Source of the DNA: Bacteroidales bacterium
GTDB taxonomy: Bacteria; Bacteroidota; Bacteroidia; Bacteroidales; UBA932
NCBI GenBank assembly: GCA_016284265.1
Contig: JAEEOM010000193.1
Coordinates: 1-43,146 of the forward strand
Reading direction: 5' to 3'
Length of the DNA stretch: 43,146 nucleotides
Made by a program: the position numbers and the translations under genes
The notes under the pieces: model-generated
What the model was told of the DNA's origin: nothing
What the model saw: only the letters and a program-made list of their open reading frames with translations
Databases searched by the model: none
Part shown: positions 24,558 through 30,488 of the stretch, piece by piece
How the letters are laid out: the number at the start of each line of letters is the position of its first letter
How positions within the stretch are numbered: the stretch's first letter is position 1

Positions 24558-25724
24558 TCACTTTTTGCCGGATACTTTCAGCCGCTGTCCTTCCGTGAGC
24601 TCCTTGGCGATGATATCAGACGGTCCCGTGACCACCTGGTCTTCTTCGGAAAGCCCGGTACGGATTTCAATCCGGTCCATCTGCTGGATGCCTGTCGTAA
24701 CCCTTCTCGCTTGTGCGGTGTTCTTGGGGCCGACTGTCCAGACGAAGGTTTCCTTGCTGCGGTTGAAGATACTCTCAACAGGCAGTGTCAGGCAGTCCCT
24801 GCTCTCATCCGTGCGTATGGAGACGGCGGCGGACATGCCGGGGAGAAACTTCACCGAATCGGACAGCAACTCGATCCGGACTGCAAAGTTAGTAACTTGA
24901 TTGAACCGCTCGTCCAGATTTTTGGCCGAATTTGCGATTTGTGTCACCCAACCCCGGAAATATCGCCCCGGATAGGCATCGACTTCCACCCGGACGCTGT
25001 CGCCGGGCTCGATCCGGACAATGTCTCCTTCGCCTACTTCAACGCTGACTTCCATCCGGCTGAAGTCTGCGATACGGAGCAGTTCGGTCCCGGCCATCTG
25101 GCTGGTCCCGACCACTCGTTCTCCTTTTTCCACCCCAATCCGGGAGACGGTTCCCTGGATCGGGGCATAGAGCGTGGTTTTGAGCAGGTTTTCCTTGGCT
25201 TCCTTCAGTTGGGCCTCGCCGCTGCGGATGGCGTATTCTGCAGCGCGCAGACCGCTTTCCGCCACTTCCAGCGCTGTCTTGGAGGCTTGGAATTCCGCCG
25301 CCGAGACGGCGTTCAGTTCAAAAAGCTGCCGGTTCCTGTCATGGTTGAGGCGAGCCTGGCGGACCTCTGCGCGCTGCCGGGCACACTCGGCCCGGAGACT
25401 GCCTAACGAAGCACCTGCCTGCTCGACTTGTGAAAGGTAGAGGTCCTGACGGATTTTGAGGAGAAGGTCACCGGCTTCGACGGAATCTCCCTCCCGGACG
25501 AAGAGTTCCACGACTTCGCCGGAAACATCCGGCGTGATGCGTACTTCCACGACGGGGCGGATGGTGCCGGAGGCGGGAATCATTTCTATCAGGTCGCGGC
25601 GGTCCGGCCGTTCCACGGTGACTTCGGTCCGCTGGCTGCGCCCCGGCCGGAGCAGCAGGAGAAGCAACATTGCGGTCACGGTCAGCACGATCTTTCCTTT
25701 CCGGGTTTTGACAAAGGCTTTCAT
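24558..25724 (-). CDS. HlyD/RND-type membrane fusion protein
   Basis: 388 residues. A single N-terminal membrane anchor (about 10-24, KIVLTVTAMLLLLLL), a barrel-sandwich hybrid (about 45-85 and 185-215, with SGEVVELFVREGDSV and APIQGTVSRIGVEKGERV), a long coiled-coil hairpin between them (about 90-180, many Arg/Glu/Ala heptads) and beta-barrel domains up to LTEGQRLKVSG. It bridges an inner-membrane pump to an outer-membrane channel. The start at 25724 overlaps the tolC stop by 4 bp (ATGA). Its position after PCAT, peptides and tolC makes it the adaptor of the peptide exporter. No MacB-like permease is next to it, though a role with another pump cannot be excluded. Confidence 0.9.
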   Translation of the reverse strand: MKAFVKTRKGKIVLTVTAMLLLLLLRPGRSQRTEVTVERPDRRDLIEMIPASGTIRPVVEVRITPDVSGEVVELFVREGDSVEAGDLLLKIRQDLYLSQVEQAGASLGSLRAECARQRAEVRQARLNHDRNRQLFELNAVSAAEFQASKTALEVAESGLRAAEYAIRSGEAQLKEAKENLLKTTLYAPIQGTVSRIGVEKGERVVGTSQMAGTELLRIADFSRMEVSVEVGEGDIVRIEPGDSVRVEVDAYPGRYFRGWVTQIANSAKNLDERFNQVTNFAVRIELLSDSVKFLPGMSAAVSIRTDESRDCLTLPVESIFNRSKETFVWTVGPKNTAQARRVTTGIQQMDRIEIRTGLSEEDQVVTGPSDIIAKELTEGQRLKVSGKK

Positions 25725-27022
25725 GGACGGTATTGTTCCAGCAATTTGAGTTGGAAGAGGTATTGCCATTTTGCTTGCAGGAAATCGGAAACGGCTTGCG
25801 TGTGGTGGTTCCGTGCGATGAGGTAGTCGAGGACAGAGGCAGCGCCCAGGTTATATTTGGCTTCCGTGACGGACAGCAGTTCCTGCATGGCCTGGAGGGT
25901 TTCTTGGGCCGACAGGTATTTCTGACATCCATTTTCGGCTTCGATCGTAGCGCTACGGATCTCTTCTTCAACCTGGATCCGGACCGTTTCTGCTTCGAGC
26001 CGGGACATCTCCAGTGCCAGACGGCTTTTACGGGCCTGCGAAACGCGCTGCATGGCGTCAAAGACCGGGATGGTCAGTTGGAATGAGAGCGACGGATTGC
26101 GGTTCTCGTCAAGTTGGGTAAAGAACGACCCTTCTGCAGCGCTGCTGTAGTAGGTGCCATAGCCGGCAGTGACGCTCAAGCTGGGCAGGAAGGCCCCTTT
26201 CGCGGCAGCGTGCAGGTGTTCTGCCTCAGCGATGTGTCTGCGTGTACACTGGATGCGGGGATCCTGCCAAAGCCAGTCTTCGACTTGGGTATGGGAAAGG
26301 TACGGTACGCTACGGGCCAGGGCGTCGTCGTCCCGGGAGTCATCGACTGTCAGCACTTCTTCCGGCGATAGATTCATCAGGCGCCCCAGGGTCAGCAGGG
26401 CGGTCCGCACCCGGCAGGCGGCTTCTATCTCGGCCGCCTTTTCGGAGGCCACCTGGGCGTCCATCTCATGGAGGGCACTTTTGGGCTGGCTGCCGGCAGC
26501 TACCAGCTGCGCAGTCCTTTCCTGCTGTGAAACGATGGTTGCGTAGCTTTCACATGTGCAGGCGTGTAGTTGCCGGGCGAGCATCAATTCCACCCAGGCA
26601 CGCGTGATATCTCGTGTCAGGGAGCGCGCCAGCGTCCCTGCGTCCAGCTGTGCCGCTTCAAGCGATTCCCGGGCGGCCAGCCGGGTGTTGTGTCGGGACA
26701 GGCCGTCGAACAGGGGCAGGGAGAGGTTGAGCGAAGCGCCGGTTGCCTGCGTCAACTTGTTGCGGATGATGACCAGTTCCTGCATATCGACACTGCGCCC
26801 CCAGTTTGCGCCTTGCGTCAGTTGGATGCCGACCAAGGGCAGGTGTGCGAACTGTTTTTGACGGAGATCGGCTTTCCGGGCAGCTATTTCGAACTCCTGC
26901 CGCCGGATACCGGTGTTGTGTACAAGTCCATACTGGATACAACGTTCGAGCGTCCATGTCTCCTGGGCACGGAGTGGAAAGACGATGCTTCCCAGCAAGA
27001 TCAGCAGGGAGATTGTTTTCAT
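25721..27022 (-). CDS. TolC family outer-membrane channel
   Basis: 433 residues with a Sec signal peptide (MKTISLLILLGSIVFPLRAQ). The mature part begins TWTLERCIQYGLVHN, the usual first helix of OEP proteins. Two repeats of long helices with interspersed strand segments (GASLNLSLPLFDG and SLSFQLTIPVFDA) are the duplicated beta-hairpins that build the outer-membrane barrel of the trimer. It lies between two small precursor-peptide genes and hlyD and is translationally coupled to hlyD. It would provide the exit duct for exported peptides. A hairpin at 27032-27053 precedes it and may lower its expression relative to the peptides. Confidence 0.93.
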   Translation of the reverse strand: MKTISLLILLGSIVFPLRAQETWTLERCIQYGLVHNTGIRRQEFEIAARKADLRQKQFAHLPLVGIQLTQGANWGRSVDMQELVIIRNKLTQATGASLNLSLPLFDGLSRHNTRLAARESLEAAQLDAGTLARSLTRDITRAWVELMLARQLHACTCESYATIVSQQERTAQLVAAGSQPKSALHEMDAQVASEKAAEIEAACRVRTALLTLGRLMNLSPEEVLTVDDSRDDDALARSVPYLSHTQVEDWLWQDPRIQCTRRHIAEAEHLHAAAKGAFLPSLSVTAGYGTYYSSAAEGSFFTQLDENRNPSLSFQLTIPVFDAMQRVSQARKSRLALEMSRLEAETVRIQVEEEIRSATIEAENGCQKYLSAQETLQAMQELLSVTEAKYNLGAASVLDYLIARNHHTQAVSDFLQAKWQYLFQLKLLEQYRP

Positions 27023-27031
27023 GGTTGCAAA

Positions 27032-27053
27032 GGGTCTCTCCGGAGAGAGACCC
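27032..27053 (-). terminator. Hairpin between peptide gene B and tolC, possible partial terminator
   Basis: GGGTCTCTC and GAGAGACCC form a perfect 9-bp stem with a 4-nt loop. On the minus strand only TTT follows before GCAACC and the tolC ATG, so termination would be weak. It could stabilise the 3' end of a short peptide mRNA or attenuate tolC-hlyD. Confidence 0.55.
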
Positions 27054-27065
27054 GATGGATTGGTT

Positions 27066-27227
27066 TCAGATAGAAGCGGTCGGCTTGTCTCTCTTCAGGA
27101 AGAAGAGTGCACCGAAGAAGCGTGCGATCACGCCCAGGATATATCCGATCGTGTAAAGGGCGTCTTGTGCTTTTTTGTCCACACCACCCCATACCAGGGC
27201 GGCCTCGTTGTTCATCAGTTCTCGCAT
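27066..27227 (-). CDS. Precursor peptide B with double-glycine leader, bacteriocin-like
   Basis: A 53-codon gene found by reading the gap between the exporter and tolC. The leader MRELMNNEAALVWGG (1-15) has Leu-12, Glu-8 and Val-4 before the GG, the classic pattern cut by C39 peptidases. The predicted core (16-53, 38 residues) is VDKKAQDALYTIGYILG followed by VIARFFGALFF and a basic tail LKRDKPTASI. It has no Cys. It contains GxxxG (G28-G32) and AxxxG (A35-G39) helix-packing motifs in a hydrophobic stretch long enough to span a membrane. A consensus Shine-Dalgarno (AGGAGG) precedes it. It lies 15 bp after peptide A and 43 bp before tolC. The antimicrobial role is inferred. A signalling peptide is the main alternative. 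Confidence 0.8.
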   Translation of the reverse strand: MRELMNNEAALVWGGVDKKAQDALYTIGYILGVIARFFGALFFLKRDKPTASI

Positions 27228-27234
27228 GTCTTGT

Positions 27235-27240
27235 CCTCCT
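27235..27240 (-). promoter_or_regulatory. Strong Shine-Dalgarno of peptide gene B
   Basis: AGGAGG (in AAGGAGG) lies 7 nt upstream of the ATG. Consensus ribosome binding sites are rare in Bacteroidota, so this decides the start and suggests high translation. Confidence 0.65.
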
Positions 27241-27242
27241 TC

Positions 27243-27437
27243 TTATTCTCTGTCTTTTCCGAGGAAGCCATCCTTGATTCCCCGCAGGAAATTGGGTAAG
27301 TAATCAACGATCGTGTCAATCAGGTTGCGGATCTTCTCGAAGATGTTGGCGAACACGCCGCTGCCTCCGCCCCGCATCTGGAGTTCGGAAGAATTCAGTT
27401 CTCTCAAACCCCGTCCATACATCATTGTTTCTTCCAT
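27243..27437 (-). CDS. Precursor peptide A with double-glycine leader, bacteriocin-like
   Basis: 64 residues from the ATG at 27437 (MEETMMYGRG); a start at 27425 is also possible. A longer frame to 27620 runs back into the exporter gene and is spurious. The leader ends LRELNSSELQMRGGG and aligns with peptide B (R-E-L-x3-E-x5-GG), so cleavage after G25 is favoured. The predicted 39-residue core (26-64) is SGVFANIFEKIRNLIDTIV, then DYLPNFLRGIKDGFLGKDRE. It is amphipathic, has no Cys and has GxxxG at G53-G57. A similar core length to peptide B suggests a two-peptide (class IIb-like) pair. It follows the PCAT exporter by 74 bp, and no modification enzyme is encoded nearby. Confidence 0.82.
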   Translation of the reverse strand: MEETMMYGRGLRELNSSELQMRGGGSGVFANIFEKIRNLIDTIVDYLPNFLRGIKDGFLGKDRE

Positions 27438-27492
27438 AGGTATGTTTGTTTTTCGTGGTTCCCGTCCTTGCAGGTGTCCGGGATTGACCTTG

Positions 27493-27506
27493 TCCGTGCG
27501 CACGGA
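27493..27506 (-). repeat. 14-bp perfect palindrome upstream of the peptide genes
   Basis: TCCGTGCGCACGGA is fully self-complementary and lies 5 bp after the PCAT stop and 55 bp before peptide A. With no loop it suits a dimeric DNA-binding protein more than an RNA hairpin. No regulator gene is next to it. Confidence 0.45.
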
Positions 27507-27511
27507 AACTT

Positions 27512-29572
27512 CTATAGATTGATGATTTTGTCGGCGATGGCCGCCTGGTCGGCATGATGCGTGATCATCATCACGGTTCCGCCTTCGTCCCGGAAGCGGA
27601 CAATCCGTCTGAGCAGACACTCCCGGGCAGATTCGTCAAGCGAGGCGGTTGCCTCGTCGAGGATGAGTACCGATGGCCGATGATAGAGGGCCCGGGCCAG
27701 CGCAATCCGCTGGCGTTGGCCGCCGGAGAGAAGGCTGCCCCGTTCTCCGACACGGGTCAGCAAACCCATCGGCAGTGTCCGTACCATCGTTCCCAGATCC
27801 AGTTCATCCAGCAACTGAGTGATGCGCGCGATGTCAGGCTTGGGATCCAGGCAGGCAATATTGTCGAGGATTGAGGCGTTCAGCAGTTGTGGCTCCTGCG
27901 GCACGATGGAGACAAAACGCCGCCAGGCATCCAGTGCGTAAAGTCGGATATCGTTCTTCCCGAGCCGGATGGTGCCTTGCTGGACGGAGTAGTCGCGCAT
28001 CAGCAGCGCTGCGAGCGAACTTTTTCCGCAGCCGCTCGGCCCCCGGACGGCTGTAATGCGTCCTGCATCCAGCGTGAGGCTGAAATCGCGGAGCAGTTCC
28101 GGGCTTCCGGGGTAGGAGAAAGTGATCCGGTCAAAGACCAGGTCGGCGCCGGCTTCGGGTTCAAAGGAGCCGATGCCCGTCTCTTCCGGGGGCAGGAGTG
28201 TGATATCGCTCAGCCTTTCGTAGGCGATCCGGGCTTCCGAAAAGGAGTTGCCGATGCCGACGAGGTCTTCGAGCGGCGCTGCGAACCAGGCGGTCAGGGA
28301 GTAGAACGACATAAGGGCGCCGATGGTCAGTGAACCCTTGAAGATGAAGAGAGAACCGACTGTCAGCAGCGTCAGCGTCAGCATCTTGGCGATTCCGTCG
28401 GCGGCGGAGGCGAAAAAGTCGGCCCAGCGTCCGCCCCGGAACAGCTGACGGGCCAGGAGCCTGTACTCCTTTTCGATATCGCGTAGCAGTCGGTCACCGC
28501 CGCCGAAGTAACGGATGTACCGGACGGCCGTGATGCCTTCCACCGTGCGTTCTTCGAACACGGCGGACTGTTCGATAATGTCCCGGTTTACCCTTTTGTT
28601 CACCCGGTCGGCGGCCAGATAAAGGATGAGATAGACTGGAATGAATGTCAGCATGAGCAGGGACAGCCGCCAGTGCGTGGTGAACATCAGGGTAAACGAG
28701 ACGGTAAGAATCAGGGAACTGGTCAGCAGCGTCGAGACGCCCTCGACCAGGAAATGACGTATTTTGGCGGCATCGCCGATGCGCGCGTTGAGTTCGCCGC
28801 TGCCCCGGCGGGTGAAAAACGCAGCGGGCAGCCGGAACAGATGCCTCAGATAGTTCAGGATCAGGTGGGTATCGAGCATGACGCTCAGGCGCAGGGAGTA
28901 GAGGATCCGGCCATATCCGACCAGCAATGTGCAGACCATGACCGAGAGCATCAGCAGGCCGGTCTTCAGCAGTTCGGCCCGGTCATTTTCCGGCAGGATA
29001 CCGTCGATGATGTGTTGCAGGAACAAGGCGGTGCACAGTCCGGCTACGATATAGATGACCGAACCGGCCAGCATGAGCCCGTAATCCCGGAGTGAGAGGA
29101 CACGCAGGCATTGGAAAAGGGAGCGCTGCCGGGGTGTCGGAGTTGCCTGGCGGATATCTGGTTCCGGAGTCATGGTCACCAGATAACCGGTCCAGGCTTT
29201 GCGCAAAGCTTCGGTCGGTATTTGTACTTGTTTGCCAAGACCCGGGTCCATGATGCGTGCCCGCTGCGGCGTGAGGGATTGCAGCACGACGAAATGGAGG
29301 TCTTCCTGGCGGTTGATCACGTGCAGGATGACTGGTTCCGACAGGCCGTAGAGGCTCTCCAGCCGCTTGTCGTCGGATTTGTAGCCCGCAGCACGGAATC
29401 CAAGCGTCCGGCAGGCGTCCAGGATTCCTTTGATGCTGGTGCCTGCCGGCGAGGTTCCGGACGCTTCCCGGATAACTGTCAGCGGGATATCCTGCCCATA
29501 ATGCCGGGCAATGGAAGCGATGCACGCCGCAGCGCAGTCCGATAAGTCGTGTTGTCGTATGGCTGTTTTCAT
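27512..29572 (-). CDS. Peptidase-containing ABC transporter (PCAT), C39 family
   Basis: 686 residues in three parts. Residues 1-140 are a C39 peptidase: Q7, catalytic C13 in RQHDLSDCAAAC, and the His/Asp pair in HFVVLQSL and RIMDPGLG. Residues 155-440 are a six-helix ABC exporter domain. Residues 460-686 are the ATPase: Walker A GPSGCGKSS (about 510), signature LLSGGQRQRIALARAL, Walker B VLILDEATASLD and H-loop MITHHADQ. PCATs cut leader peptides after Gly-Gly and export the core. Two such precursors lie immediately downstream, then tolC and hlyD. The gene starts at 29572, directly after a hairpin at 29589-29649. Confidence 0.96.
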   Translation of the reverse strand: MKTAIRQHDLSDCAAACIASIARHYGQDIPLTVIREASGTSPAGTSIKGILDACRTLGFRAAGYKSDDKRLESLYGLSEPVILHVINRQEDLHFVVLQSLTPQRARIMDPGLGKQVQIPTEALRKAWTGYLVTMTPEPDIRQATPTPRQRSLFQCLRVLSLRDYGLMLAGSVIYIVAGLCTALFLQHIIDGILPENDRAELLKTGLLMLSVMVCTLLVGYGRILYSLRLSVMLDTHLILNYLRHLFRLPAAFFTRRGSGELNARIGDAAKIRHFLVEGVSTLLTSSLILTVSFTLMFTTHWRLSLLMLTFIPVYLILYLAADRVNKRVNRDIIEQSAVFEERTVEGITAVRYIRYFGGGDRLLRDIEKEYRLLARQLFRGGRWADFFASAADGIAKMLTLTLLTVGSLFIFKGSLTIGALMSFYSLTAWFAAPLEDLVGIGNSFSEARIAYERLSDITLLPPEETGIGSFEPEAGADLVFDRITFSYPGSPELLRDFSLTLDAGRITAVRGPSGCGKSSLAALLMRDYSVQQGTIRLGKNDIRLYALDAWRRFVSIVPQEPQLLNASILDNIACLDPKPDIARITQLLDELDLGTMVRTLPMGLLTRVGERGSLLSGGQRQRIALARALYHRPSVLILDEATASLDESARECLLRRIVRFRDEGGTVMMITHHADQAAIADKIINL

Positions 29573-29588
29573 AATGCTTCTTTAAAAA

Positions 29589-29649
29589 GAGGGAGCTCTC
29601 CTGCACGTGTCTTCTCGCCCATCAAGACTTTTCTCTCGCTCGCTCCCCC
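29589..29649 (-). terminator. Long hairpin with T-tract ahead of the PCAT gene
   Basis: On the minus strand GGGGGAGC (29649-29642) can pair with GCTCCCTC (29596-29589), enclosing a 45-nt loop with an inner GTCTT/AAGAC stem, followed by TTTTTAAAG just before the PCAT ATG. It could be a terminator or attenuator. A 17-codon ORF (29622-29569, MGEKTRAGELPLFKEAL) lies inside and its stop overlaps the PCAT start (ATGA), which would allow translational coupling. Confidence 0.45.
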
Positions 29650-29653
29650 GAAT

Positions 29654-29806
29654 TTATAGGAAAAAAACGACCGACAGGACGGACAGGGAAAGGGTTGCCG
29701 TCAGCAGAAATGCATAGAGAAAGCCAGATAGAAGGGGAATGGGCAGAAGAAGATCCACTGCCACGTCCGTGTCGGTCAGCTGTCGTATCCGGGTGTCGTG
29801 TACCAT
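29654..29806 (-). CDS. Small hydrophobic protein, candidate immunity protein
   Basis: 50 residues, too short for a standard ORF cutoff. A polar start (MVHDTRIRQLTDTDVAVD) leads to 32 hydrophobic residues (LLLPIPLLSGFLYAFLL and TATLSLSVLSVVFFL) that could form one long or two short transmembrane helices. Codon use looks natural. A near-consensus -7 box (CAACTTTG) lies 24 nt upstream. It precedes the PCAT gene, and small membrane proteins often give immunity to class II bacteriocins, so that role is proposed only as a hypothesis. It has no double-Gly leader. It could also be a random hydrophobic frame in a 330-bp gap. Confidence 0.45.
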   Translation of the reverse strand: MVHDTRIRQLTDTDVAVDLLLPIPLLSGFLYAFLLTATLSLSVLSVVFFL

Positions 29807-29830
29807 CAGGTTGCGTTTTGTTTCCAAAAG

Positions 29831-29838
29831 CAAAGTTG
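29831..29838 (-). promoter_or_regulatory. Candidate -7 box for the peptide/export operon
   Basis: CAACTTTG on the minus strand differs from TAnnTTTG by one base and lies 24 nt before the small hydrophobic ORF. No TTTG is seen at -33, so it is a weak candidate. The operon may be read from cvpA instead. Confidence 0.35.
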
Positions 29839-29905
29839 GACACGAAAACTCGGATTCAGCCGACAGATAAGCAAAATCTGCAGGCGGCCCGCAAAAATGA
29901 AAAAG

Positions 29906-30406
29906 TTAAATTTGTCCCTGCTGGAAAAGCTCCTTGAAATGCGGGAAGACTTCTTTGGAAAGATCGAGCAGGGCAGGGTAGAAGCGGGATTCTTCCAGCT
30001 TCTCTTTCGGGATGAAATCCAGCAGGTTATTGGCCGAATCCACGAAATAGACCACCACTGAAAGTACCAAAGCGAAGATGCAGAAGGTCACGACGATACC
30101 GAGCAGTTTGTTGAGCCATCCCAACAGGGAAATCTTGATTATTTTTTCGAGCATTTTGCCCAACAGGTTCAAAAGCAACGCAACTGCGAAAAAAAACAGG
30201 ATAAAGGATATGGCTTTCGCCCAGAATTCGGGGATTTTTACGTGCTGGAGCACCCAGTCCGCGGCAGGCGTGGCGAATTTCAGGGACAGCATGATGCCGA
30301 AATAGATGACGGCAAAGGCGACCACCTGCTTGATCAGGCCGTTTTTGATGCCGAAGTAGAGGACCGGCAGAAAGCAGCAGACGATGACGATGTCGATAAC
30401 TCCCAT
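29906..30406 (-). CDS. cvpA: CvpA family membrane protein
   Basis: 166 residues with four hydrophobic helices (about 4-22, 25-45, 62-85 and 98-122), the N-terminal start IDIVIVCCFLPVLYFGIKNGLIKQV of the CvpA family in adjacent blocks, and a soluble tail. CvpA was named for colicin V production in E. coli but is widespread and linked to envelope stress and purine loci, so the name alone does not prove a bacteriocin role. It lies upstream of and in the same direction as the peptide exporter, separated by 99 bp, and is divergent from ileS with a good promoter. Confidence 0.9.
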   Translation of the reverse strand: MGVIDIVIVCCFLPVLYFGIKNGLIKQVVAFAVIYFGIMLSLKFATPAADWVLQHVKIPEFWAKAISFILFFFAVALLLNLLGKMLEKIIKISLLGWLNKLLGIVVTFCIFALVLSVVVYFVDSANNLLDFIPKEKLEESRFYPALLDLSKEVFPHFKELFQQGQI

Positions 30407-30428
30407 ATCAAAAAAGCGTTTGCATTCC

Positions 30429-30459
30429 CAAAATTAGTGAATTATCGTATCTTTGCAAA
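30429..30459 (-). promoter_or_regulatory. Promoter of cvpA
   Basis: On the minus strand TTTG (30459-30456), 19 nt and TAATTTTG (30436-30429) match the full consensus. The -33 element touches the ileS -7 box on the other strand, so the two promoters are nested. Confidence 0.75.
30448..30455 (+). promoter_or_regulatory. -7 box of ileS
   Basis: TATCTTTG is a full match, 33 nt before the ileS ATG. The nearest upstream TTTG (30419-30422) is 25 nt away, longer than usual. It lies inside the cvpA promoter spacer. Confidence 0.7.
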
Positions 30460-30488
30460 TTCAAATTGAACCCAAGTAAACGAACGAT

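Noticed and set aside
27243-27620. 125-codon form of peptide A
   Set aside because: The extra N-terminal 61 codons run into the PCAT coding sequence in another frame; the internal start gives a normal GG leader.
29622-29843. 73-codon ORF on the minus strand overlapping the small hydrophobic ORF
   Set aside because: Composition (His, Arg, Ser, Pro rich) looks like an out-of-frame shadow of the hydrophobic frame.
29906-30406. CvpA as proof of a colicin system
   Set aside because: CvpA proteins are widespread and the name reflects an E. coli phenotype; proximity is noted but not used as evidence.
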